From: Paraburkholderia kururiensis
Lineage (GTDB): Bacteria > Pseudomonadota > Gammaproteobacteria > Burkholderiales > Burkholderiaceae
Reading direction: 5' to 3'
Assembly: GCF_034424375.1 (NCBI RefSeq)
Contig: NZ_CP139965.1
Location: 992,001-1,056,000 of the forward strand
Length of the DNA stretch: 64,000 nt
The notes under the pieces were generated by a model that was given only the letters and a program-made list of their open reading frames with translations, ran no database searches and was not told the DNA's origin. Shown here piece by piece: positions 7,637 to 15,219 of the stretch; position 1 is the first letter of the stretch; each line of letters opens with the position of its first letter. A program made the position numbers and the translations under genes.

Positions 7637-8395
7637 GTGGCAACGTCCCTCTCCCGTGCCGAACGCGTGGCACGTCTGTGTGCCGAAACCGCTCTCTTCA
7701 TGCGCGACCATGTGCTCTCGGTGGTCTCGCACGACATGCGCAGTCCGTTGAATGCCGTGCACAGCTGGGCGTATGTGCTGGAGCGCAAGATCGACGCCGG
7801 CGACGCTACCGCGCAACGCGCGCTCACCGGCATTCGCACCGGCATCGAACAACAGGTCAAGCTGCTGGAGGACGTGGTCGACACGACCCGCAGTGAAACC
7901 AGGAAGCTCGCCATCGAACGCGAGCCGTTCGGATTGCGCGCGCTGGTGGATGCGGCCGTCGGCGAAGTTCGTGCCGGCCTCGCCGACGCGCGCGGCGTGA
8001 CCATCGTGGTCGACACGCCGCTGACCTCCGAACAGGTGACCGGCGACCGCGAGCGCATCTCGCAGGCGTTGTGGCTGATGCTCACGTTCGCCACGGAAGC
8101 GAGCGCGCGCGGCGGCACCGTGCTGCTGGCGGCAGCGTCCATCGGCACCTCCGCGCATTTCAACGTGGCGTACTCGCCGTCGCCGCAGACGCTTACCGAC
8201 GAATCGCTCCCGCATCTGCTCGAAGCCTTCGCGCGTCGGCAGGCGCAGGAGCCGCGCGAAGCCGGCCGCATTGCCTGGGTGTTGTCGCTCTGCCGGCGCG
8301 TGGCCGAAGCGCATGGCGGCGCGTTCGAGCAGGCCATGCCCGAGGCCGGCAAGAGCGCGACGCTCGCGCTGCACGTGCCGCTCATGGCCGGATGA
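7637..8395 (+). CDS. Histidine-kinase-like protein with degenerate ATPase domain
   Basis: A 252-residue protein with the core of a sensor kinase but no sensor domain. Residues about 20-90 form a HisKA dimerisation helix pair with a clear H-box, VVSHDMRSPLN, with His32 as the acceptor. The C-terminal half follows the HATPase_c outline but lacks its signature residues. The N-box position reads LWLMLTFATEAS instead of the usual Asn-containing motif, the DxGxG G1 box is absent (AYSPSPQTL), and the G2 region is degenerate (IAWVLSLCRRVAEAHGG). ATP binding is doubtful. The fold could act as a phosphotransfer protein or a partner for another kinase. The start is GTG at 7637, preceded by AAGGAATT. No response regulator is adjacent. 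Confidence 0.75.
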   Translation: MATSLSRAERVARLCAETALFMRDHVLSVVSHDMRSPLNAVHSWAYVLERKIDAGDATAQRALTGIRTGIEQQVKLLEDVVDTTRSETRKLAIEREPFGLRALVDAAVGEVRAGLADARGVTIVVDTPLTSEQVTGDRERISQALWLMLTFATEASARGGTVLLAAASIGTSAHFNVAYSPSPQTLTDESLPHLLEAFARRQAQEPREAGRIAWVLSLCRRVAEAHGGAFEQAMPEAGKSATLALHVPLMAG

Positions 8396-8442
8396 GCGCG
8401 CCGCGGGCGGCAGCGCAGCCGTCGCCCGATGGCGTCCGTTTG

Positions 8443-8470
8443 CTTACATCCCACTTTCGGGCCCTATACT
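8443..8470 (+). promoter_or_regulatory. Promoter abutting the CNNM-like gene
   Basis: CTTACA (8443-8448, 4 of 6 to the -35 consensus), a 16-base spacer, and TATACT (8465-8470, 5 of 6 to the -10). Transcription would begin near 8477, only one or two bases before the TTG at 8479. This suggests a leaderless or nearly leaderless mRNA, or a start further inside. Confidence 0.5.
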
Positions 8471-8478
8471 GACGACTT

Positions 8479-9894
8479 TTGTTGTTGGAGCCCGTCGTTT
8501 TGATCCAGGTTATCGCCCTTGTTGGCGCATTGCTGCTCGTAGCGCTCAATGGTTTCTTCGTCGCCGCGGAGTTCGGCCTCGTCAAGCTGAGACAAACACG
8601 CGTCCAGACGCTGGAAAAGCGTTACGGCATGCGCGGCAAGTTGCTCGCGCGCGTGCACGGCCGGCTCGATGCCTATCTGTCCGCCTGCCAGCTCGGCATC
8701 ACGCTCGCATCGCTGGGCCTCGGCTGGATCGGCGAGCCCGCGTTCGCGGAACTGCTCACGCCGCTCTTCGAACTGATCGGCGTGACGTCGGAGCAGCTGA
8801 TTCACGGTATTTCGCTGTTCTTCGCCTTCTCGTGCATTTCGTTTTTGCACATCGTGGTGGGCGAGCTTGCGCCGAAGTCGCTCGCCATTCGCGAGGCCGA
8901 GAAGATCGCGCTGTGGGTGGCCGCGCCGCTCTACGGCTTCTACTGGGTCATGTATCCGGCCATCTGGCTGCTCAACACGAGCGCGAACGGCGTGCTGCGC
9001 ATGGCGGGCCTCGCGCAGACGCACAACACCGACGCGCAGTATTCCACCGAAGAACTCAAGCTTATTTTGCGCAGCCGCCGCACGCGTGCAGCGGGGCACG
9101 CGACGACGGGATCCACGGAGCCAGGAGGACCGACAGCAGCGCTCACGTCAGCCGGCACGAACGCCTACAGCGCGGACGAGTGGAACACCATCGCGCATTC
9201 GCTCGACTTCTCCACCATGACCGTGTCGGACCTCATGCGGCCCGCGCACGAACTGGTGAGCCTGCGGCTGGACCGGCCGTGGCAGGAGAACATGCAGGTG
9301 ATCGCGCGGCATCGCTTCAGCCGCTATCCGCTGTTCGAAGATGCAAGCGGCGAGCACGTGGCCGGCGTCGTGCATCTGAAGGATCTTTTGCTTGCGCAGG
9401 AAAGCGACGCCGCGCATGGGAATGAAAGCCTGCGCCGCTACGCGCGTCCCGTGCAGTACGTCAAGCCTCAGATGCCCGCGCTCGAACTGTTCCGGCGCTT
9501 CCGCAAAGGCGTGCCGCACTTCGCGCTGGTGGGAAACAAGCGCGGTCGGCCGATGGGGTTCATCACGCTCGACAACCTGCTGGGCGCGCTCGTGGGCCAG
9601 ATTCACGACGAGTTCCGCCAGAGCGACACCGACTGGACCCGCATGGACGACGGCACGCTGATGGGCAAGGGCAGCTTGCCTGTGGTGTCGCTGGAGCGGG
9701 CGCTCGGCATCGACATCGACGAAGGCCGCGCCGAATCGGTGGGCGGCCTCGTGATCCAGGCGCTCAACGACTTGCCCACCGAAGGTCAGCGCGTGTCGTT
9801 CGACCGCTTCGACGTGGTGGTCAAGAAGATGAAGGGCCCGCGCATCGTGCTCGTGCGCGTGTATCCGAAAGACCTTGAAGACCTGGGCGGCTGA
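8479..9894 (+). CDS. CNNM/CorC-type membrane protein with CBS pair (hemolysin family)
   Basis: A 471-residue integral membrane protein of the DUF21/CNNM family, linked to magnesium and cobalt efflux or homeostasis. Seen: an N-terminal DUF21 domain with several helices (about residues 5-30, 60-85, 100-125 and 140-165) and the family motif NGFFVAAEFGLVKLR; a CBS pair from about 245 to 370 (TVSDLMRPAHELVSLR, RFSRYPLFED, VHLKDLL); and a C-terminal CorC_HlyC domain ending near 460. A short Ala/Thr/Gly-rich stretch near 200-225 precedes the CBS pair. The frame opens with TTG at 8479 and I see no good ribosome site, so the exact start is uncertain. A hairpin overlaps the stop codon (9886-9905). Confidence 0.88.
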   Translation: MLLEPVVLIQVIALVGALLLVALNGFFVAAEFGLVKLRQTRVQTLEKRYGMRGKLLARVHGRLDAYLSACQLGITLASLGLGWIGEPAFAELLTPLFELIGVTSEQLIHGISLFFAFSCISFLHIVVGELAPKSLAIREAEKIALWVAAPLYGFYWVMYPAIWLLNTSANGVLRMAGLAQTHNTDAQYSTEELKLILRSRRTRAAGHATTGSTEPGGPTAALTSAGTNAYSADEWNTIAHSLDFSTMTVSDLMRPAHELVSLRLDRPWQENMQVIARHRFSRYPLFEDASGEHVAGVVHLKDLLLAQESDAAHGNESLRRYARPVQYVKPQMPALELFRRFRKGVPHFALVGNKRGRPMGFITLDNLLGALVGQIHDEFRQSDTDWTRMDDGTLMGKGSLPVVSLERALGIDIDEGRAESVGGLVIQALNDLPTEGQRVSFDRFDVVVKKMKGPRIVLVRVYPKDLEDLGG

Positions 9895-9905
9895 TTCCAG
9901 CCGCC
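9886..9905. terminator. Hairpin over the CNNM-gene stop codon
   Basis: GGCGGCTG (9886-9893) and CAGCCGCC (9898-9905) form a perfect 8-bp stem with an ATTC loop. The TGA stop lies in the stem and loop. There is no T-tract. It sits between two convergent genes and may act as a bidirectional 3' end. Confidence 0.4.
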
Positions 9906-9906
9906 G

Positions 9907-9929
9907 CAGTGGTCTGCTCAGTGGTCTGC
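9907..9929. repeat. Tandem 11-mer between convergent genes
   Basis: CAGTGGTCTGC occurs twice (9907-9917 and 9919-9929), separated by one T, in the 67-base gap between the CNNM gene and the treY stop. It is probably a small slippage duplication. Confidence 0.6.
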
Positions 9930-9961
9930 GCCGTTGCCTGGCGGGGCTGGGCTATTCAGAC

Positions 9962-12961
9962 TCAGGCACCCGGCACACCGTCTTCCAGCAGCACCGCCAC
10001 CGGCATGGCCGCCAGCGCATCGCGCAGATAGAGCAGGCCATCGCCGTTCACCTTTTGCGCGGCCGGGCTCAGCAGATCCATCAGCGTGCGCGAGGCGAGT
10101 CCTGCGGGCATTTCGACGGCCGTGTCTTCCCACTTCGCCGGCTCGACGAGCGGCAGCCCCGAGCCGCTCTCCAGCAGCGGCGCCGCAAGGCGCGTGCAGA
10201 TCACCACCACATAGCCGTTGCCGTGCTGACGCACGAACGCGATGGCGCGCTTCGCATGCGTGCCGCGCACCGTGAGCGGCAGATAGACGCCGGTGCCGAG
10301 CACCTCCGGCATTTGCGCACGCAACGCGAGCAGCCGCTGCACGACGCCGAGCTTCACGTGGCCGTTGCGCCACTCGCGCAGCCGTTCCGACGGCGGCGTG
10401 GGCGCGAGCGCGGCAGCACGCGCCGCAAAGTCCACGGGCCGACGATTGTCGGGATCCACGAGGCTGAAGTCCCATAGTTCGGTACCCTGATAAAGATCGG
10501 GCACGCCTGGCGACGTGAGTTGCAGCACCGTCTGTTGCAGGCTGTTCACGGCACCGGCCGGCGCGATGCGCTCCACGAAATCGCACAGCTCGCGCAGGAA
10601 ACCATCGCGCCGCTGCGGTGCCAGGATGTCGAATAGAAAGTCGCGGCAGGCGCGCTCGAAGGCTTCGTCGGGGGCGTACCAGCTGGTGCGCTGCTTCGCT
10701 TCGCGCAGCGCCTTCAATTGCCACTGCGCGATGCGTTCGGCGAGTTCGCGGATGCCGCCTTCGTCGTCGGCGGCGAGACCAGGCGGCCAGCAGCCCACCA
10801 GCGTCTGATACAGCATGGCTTCGGCAGCGGGCCCGGGCGCCCAATGCTGCGGATCGGGGACGTTGCCCGCGGCATCGGACGCAGGCGCCACGGCTGGCGC
10901 GCCGCCCTCGACGAACCGCCGCAGCGGCGCGTTCACCGTGGACCAGCGGCGCAGCGCCGCGCTCCATTCGGGCGCGAGTTCGCTCAGCACCGCGAGCCGC
11001 GCGCGCACGTCTTCGCCGCGCTTGTGATCGTGCGTGGAGGTGGCCAGCATCGCGTGCGGAAAACGGCGGCGCCGTTCCTGATTGGCCGCATGAAACTGCT
11101 CGACCGTGATGGCGAACTCGCCCGCGTCCGCACCTACTTCGTTGCGCGAAAGCAGCCGGCCGTAGCGATAGCCCGCCGTGTCTTCGATCGCCTTCGCAGC
11201 GAGCGGCGCGGTGAGTTGCGAGAACAGCGTGAGCGCCGTGCGCTGCGAGGCGAGCGCGTGGCTGAATGGGGTCACGGGCGGCGCAGCGGGACGTGCTTTT
11301 TGCGCAGCCGCAGAAGTGGACGACTGAGGCTGCCCTTGTGCCTGCGTCTGCACCTGCGCTTGAGTCTGCCCCTGAGACGAACCCGCAGCTGCCGCCCGAT
11401 GACCACGCCCATCGCGTGCGTCACGTGCATCCCGCTCCGCATCCCCCCCGCTCCCTCCGAGCCACGCGTCCACACGCGCCAGCACCTCGTGGTCGCTGCG
11501 CGAGAGCGTACGGCGCGCGCCGTCGAGCGCTTTCGCGAACCATTCGTTGTCGGCATTGGAGCGCAGGCCGATTTGCGGGTAGATACGGTAGACGGGGAAA
11601 TGCACCGCCAGCTCGGCGACGACGCGGCGTATCGCGGCGAACGTGAAGTCGCGCGTGGTGGGATGGTCGCGTGCAATGCGGTGCAGCGCGCGCGTGGCGC
11701 GGTCCAGTTCGGCGGAAAGGTGTTCGGCGAGTATCTGGCGTCGTGCCGCGATGGCCTCGTCGGCGAACGAGGGCGAGGCGCCTGTCAGTTCGGCCCACGT
11801 CGCCGCGAGCGGCGCCGCGCCGTCCGGGTCGTGCAGCAGCGAGCCGACGTCGTTCATGAAGTCGTAGCCGGTGGTGCCGTCCACGGGCCAGTCGTCGCGC
11901 AGCCGCTCGCCGCGCCCCAGGATCTTCTCCACCACGATGTACGGATGATTGCCGCGCAGATCCACGAGCCGCTGCCGCAGGCGCTGGCAGTATTCGCGCG
12001 GCTCGGCGAGCCCGTCCACGTGATCGATGCGCACGCCGTCTATCAGCCCTTGCTCGTAGAGCCGGAACACGAGCGCATGCACGGCTTCGAACACTTCGGG
12101 CCGCTCCACGCGCACGGCGGCGAGCGTGCTGATGTCGAAGAAGCGCCGCCAGTTCACCTCGTCGGACGCCGTGCGCCACCACGCCAGGCGAAAGTGCTGG
12201 CGTTCGAGCAACCGATGCAGCCGCTCATGCGACACTGCCGCCGTGCCCGCGAACGCTTCGAGCGCAGGGTCGAACGCGGCTGGGCCATGTTGTGCTGCGA
12301 ACGTGCGCAGCGCTTCGCGCCCCGCCGCTGCACGCGGTTGATCTTCGGGCTGCGTGGTGAGCCCTTCGAACGTCTGCGCGAGTGCGGTCAGTTCGGTGTT
12401 GTCCTCTGCGGCTTGCAGGATCGCGGCGTAATCCACGGGGCAGATGGGGCACACGTTGTCCCCGTAGACCACCTGAAAGCGGCCGCTGTCGGCGTGAAAG
12501 CGCAACGCGATGCGCCCCGCTTCCAGCTCTACGCCGTAGGGCGCGCCGAGGCACGGCATCAGCACCTTGCCGCGCAGTGCCGGGTCCGGCGAATGCCAGT
12601 CGATGTCGAAGTGCCGCGCGTACGCGCTATGACGTCCCCACTCGAGCACGTCGAGCCACCACGCGTTGTGGGCGCCGATGCCCATGTGGTTCGGCACGAT
12701 GTCGATGACGAGCCCCATGTCGCGCTCGCGCAGCCTGGCGACAAGACGCTTCAGCCCGGCTTCGCCGCCCAGCTCTTCGTTGACCTGGCTGTAGTCCACG
12801 GCGTCGTAGCCGTGCAGCGAGCCGGGCCGCGCCGTCGTGATGGGCGATGCGTAGAGGTGGCTCACGCCCAGCGCAGCGAAGTAATCGAGGTGCTTCGCGG
12901 CGTCGTCGAACGTGAAGCCGGCGTGGAACTGGAGGCGGAGCGTGGCGCGTGGGACGGTCAT
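9962..12961 (-). CDS. treY: Maltooligosyl trehalose synthase
   Basis: GH13 enzyme that rearranges the reducing-end alpha-1,4 bond of a maltooligosaccharide into a trehalose-type alpha,alpha-1,1 bond; TreZ then releases trehalose. Seen: the family start TLRLQFHAGFTFDDAAKHL, the nucleophile Asp in GVRIDHVDGLAEP, the acid Glu in IVVEKILGRGE, the third Asp in STHDHKRGED, and the C-terminal PGVPDLYQGTELWDFSLVDPDNRR stretch. At 999 residues it is longer than many TreY proteins. A Gln/Thr/Ala low-complexity insert at about residues 502-561 (HRAAAAGSSQGQTQAQVQTQ onward) explains part of that. Its ATG overlaps the malQ TGA as ATGA, so translation is probably coupled. It is the last gene of the array. 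Confidence 0.95.
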   Translation of the reverse strand: MTVPRATLRLQFHAGFTFDDAAKHLDYFAALGVSHLYASPITTARPGSLHGYDAVDYSQVNEELGGEAGLKRLVARLRERDMGLVIDIVPNHMGIGAHNAWWLDVLEWGRHSAYARHFDIDWHSPDPALRGKVLMPCLGAPYGVELEAGRIALRFHADSGRFQVVYGDNVCPICPVDYAAILQAAEDNTELTALAQTFEGLTTQPEDQPRAAAGREALRTFAAQHGPAAFDPALEAFAGTAAVSHERLHRLLERQHFRLAWWRTASDEVNWRRFFDISTLAAVRVERPEVFEAVHALVFRLYEQGLIDGVRIDHVDGLAEPREYCQRLRQRLVDLRGNHPYIVVEKILGRGERLRDDWPVDGTTGYDFMNDVGSLLHDPDGAAPLAATWAELTGASPSFADEAIAARRQILAEHLSAELDRATRALHRIARDHPTTRDFTFAAIRRVVAELAVHFPVYRIYPQIGLRSNADNEWFAKALDGARRTLSRSDHEVLARVDAWLGGSGGDAERDARDARDGRGHRAAAAGSSQGQTQAQVQTQAQGQPQSSTSAAAQKARPAAPPVTPFSHALASQRTALTLFSQLTAPLAAKAIEDTAGYRYGRLLSRNEVGADAGEFAITVEQFHAANQERRRRFPHAMLATSTHDHKRGEDVRARLAVLSELAPEWSAALRRWSTVNAPLRRFVEGGAPAVAPASDAAGNVPDPQHWAPGPAAEAMLYQTLVGCWPPGLAADDEGGIRELAERIAQWQLKALREAKQRTSWYAPDEAFERACRDFLFDILAPQRRDGFLRELCDFVERIAPAGAVNSLQQTVLQLTSPGVPDLYQGTELWDFSLVDPDNRRPVDFAARAAALAPTPPSERLREWRNGHVKLGVVQRLLALRAQMPEVLGTGVYLPLTVRGTHAKRAIAFVRQHGNGYVVVICTRLAAPLLESGSGLPLVEPAKWEDTAVEMPAGLASRTLMDLLSPAAQKVNGDGLLYLRDALAAMPVAVLLEDGVPGA

Positions 12962-15219
12962 GATCGATCAGGAGAAGGCGCCGACGGCGCGGGTGTTGCG
13001 GGTGTTACCGATGGTGCTGCCGTCGCCTCGCGGCTCGCAGCGCGAGCGCGGTCGACGGCGAGCAGGCGGTCGGAGAACGTGTCGTCGTCGAACATCTCGT
13101 CGACGGGCACGGTAAGGCGGCGACGCCAGTTCGGATGCTCGTCGATGGAGCCGGGCAGGTTCGGCTGGTCTTCGAGCGCGAGCAGATCTTCGAGCGGATA
13201 CGTGACGAGCGGGCACGGCGTGGCAGCGACGAAGGCGAGCGCTTCGTCGAGCGGCGCCTCGTCCGCGGGCGGCGCGGGCACGTCGGGCGCGGCGACGCCT
13301 GCATGCTGGAACGCGGACCAGAGCGCGTCGCGGTCTGCCGCGCGTTCCTCGCGCGCCAGCTTCACCGGGTCGCGGCCATCGGCCCGCGGCGCGGTTTGTC
13401 CGATGCGGTGGCGCCACTCGATGTCCGTTCCGCTCCACCAGCCGCACACGGTGGGCAGATCGTGCGTCGTGGTGGTGGCCACGCCGTTGGCGTCCCACTG
13501 CGTGGGCGCCATGAAGCGCGAGCCGTCGCGCTCGAACCACAGCACGCGGATGCCGGAGAGCCCGCGTTCCGCGAGCCGCTCGCGAAAGCCCGGCGGCACC
13601 GTGCCGAGGTCTTCGCCGATCACGACGGCACGATGCCGCCACGATTCGAGCGCGATGAGCCGCAGCAGGTCGCCGAGCGGATAGCGCAGGTAGGCGCCGT
13701 TGCGCGCGCTTTCGCCTTCGGGCACGAGCCAGAGCCGGCGCAGCCCGAGAATATGGTCGATGCGCACGCCGCCCGCGTGGGCGAACGCGGCGCGCAGCAT
13801 GTCGATGAACGCGCGAAAGCCCTGCGTGCGCATGGCGCGCGGCGAGAACGTGGTGAGCCCCCACGACTGCCCGGCCTGGTTGAAGAGGTCGGGCGGCGCG
13901 CCGACGGAGACGCCTTGCAGCATGTCTTCGGGCCAGGACCATGCGTGGCTGCCGGCACTGTCGCATCCCACCGCGAGGTCCGCGATCAGACCGATAGCCA
14001 TGCCCGCGTCGCGCGCCGCGTGCTGCGCATGCGAGAGGCCCTTCGCGGCGAGCCATTGCAGGAAGAGGTGGAAGTCCACTTCGTGGCGATGCTCGCCGGC
14101 GAACGCATCCACTTCCGGCGCACGCGGATTGCGCAAGGCTTCGGGCCAGTCGCGCCAGTGGTGCGGGGCGCGGCCCTTGTCCTTGCCGTTGCGTTCATGC
14201 GCTTCGAGCTGCGCCGCGTGCAGCGCTTCGAACCGCGCGTGATCTTCGAGCGCCCGTCCGCCTCGTGTGCAGAAGTCCTCGAATTCGCGGGCGCGCGGCG
14301 AACCGTGCGCGCGCTCTTCAGCACAGAACCGTTCGAAGAGCGCGCGCAGCACGCGCAGCTTGTTGCGCACGGCGGGCGGCCAGTCGATGAGCGGCAGCGC
14401 TTCCAGCGCGGCGCGTTCGTCGGCAGCGTGCACCGAAGCGATGGCGGCCTGTGCCGCCTCTGTGCCGAACACGGCGGCAGGGTCGATGTGCGCGACGTTG
14501 AGCCATAACCGCGACGACGGCGCGTAAGGGCTGAAGCGTTGCGGCTCGGCGCTGAACATCGCATGGGTAGGGCTGATGGCGAGCGCGTGCGCACCGCGCT
14601 TCGCACTGGCTATCGCGAGCGAGGCCAGCGCCGTGTAGTCGCCCATGCCGCCGTCGTCCGCGCGGCGCAGGCCGTAGAGCTGCGCCGCGATGCCCCAGAG
14701 CGGCGGCGCATGCGCGGCCTCGCCGTGCAGCGCGTGCCATGCGTCGGCCACCGTGTGGCAGCGCTGCGGCGCCACGGCGAGCGTGATGCGCGTGTCGTTG
14801 AGCAGCAGGCTGTGATACCCCGGCTCGCCGATGGGCGCGAGCAACGGTGCTTCGCCGCGAGGCGCGGTGAAGCGTCCGTCGATCACGGCGCCGCTTTCCA
14901 GTTCGATGCGGTAATGGCTGCCCGACTTCACGCCGGCCACGGGCAGCGCGACGGCGCGGTCGCAATCCACGGAGATGAGCGGCGGCAGCTTGCGCCCCGC
15001 GTTCTCCGCTTCGAGCGCGGCGGCGCTCTGGCGAATCTGCGCCGCGCTGGAGCAGGGCAAGCCGATGCGTTCGAGCAGCACGGCCAGTGTTTCTTCGGGC
15101 ACGCGCTGGGGATGCCCGTGCGCGTCGGACCATTCCACTTCGAAGCCCGCCGCCTCGGCGAGCTGCGCAATCGTGGTGGCGGTGCCGGTCGTACCGACTG
15201 TGCGTCGTGCGGGTGTCAC
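12958..15219 (-). CDS. malQ: 4-alpha-glucanotransferase (amylomaltase)
   Basis: GH77 enzyme that transfers maltooligosyl units between glucans. Beside treY and treZ it would recycle short chains left by debranching and trehalose release. Seen: the nucleophile Asp in GVRIDHILGLRRLWLVPEGE, the acid Glu in VIGEDLGTVPPGF, the third Asp in TTHDLPTVCGWW, and an MalQ-type N-terminal region. I set the start at GTG 15219, which overlaps the treZ stop (GTGA) and gives 753 residues. The open frame runs on to 16410, but that part is antisense-like extension inside treZ. Its own TGA overlaps the treY ATG. Start-stop overlaps on both sides imply tight co-expression. Confidence 0.93.
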   Translation of the reverse strand: MTPARRTVGTTGTATTIAQLAEAAGFEVEWSDAHGHPQRVPEETLAVLLERIGLPCSSAAQIRQSAAALEAENAGRKLPPLISVDCDRAVALPVAGVKSGSHYRIELESGAVIDGRFTAPRGEAPLLAPIGEPGYHSLLLNDTRITLAVAPQRCHTVADAWHALHGEAAHAPPLWGIAAQLYGLRRADDGGMGDYTALASLAIASAKRGAHALAISPTHAMFSAEPQRFSPYAPSSRLWLNVAHIDPAAVFGTEAAQAAIASVHAADERAALEALPLIDWPPAVRNKLRVLRALFERFCAEERAHGSPRAREFEDFCTRGGRALEDHARFEALHAAQLEAHERNGKDKGRAPHHWRDWPEALRNPRAPEVDAFAGEHRHEVDFHLFLQWLAAKGLSHAQHAARDAGMAIGLIADLAVGCDSAGSHAWSWPEDMLQGVSVGAPPDLFNQAGQSWGLTTFSPRAMRTQGFRAFIDMLRAAFAHAGGVRIDHILGLRRLWLVPEGESARNGAYLRYPLGDLLRLIALESWRHRAVVIGEDLGTVPPGFRERLAERGLSGIRVLWFERDGSRFMAPTQWDANGVATTTTHDLPTVCGWWSGTDIEWRHRIGQTAPRADGRDPVKLAREERAADRDALWSAFQHAGVAAPDVPAPPADEAPLDEALAFVAATPCPLVTYPLEDLLALEDQPNLPGSIDEHPNWRRRLTVPVDEMFDDDTFSDRLLAVDRARAASREATAAPSVTPATPAPSAPSPDRS

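Noticed and set aside
10718..13684. Plus-strand open frame of nearly 1000 codons opposite treY and malQ
   Set aside because: It crosses the treY/malQ boundary on the opposite strand, has antisense-type composition, and resembles no family. It reflects GC-rich codon bias on the minus strand.
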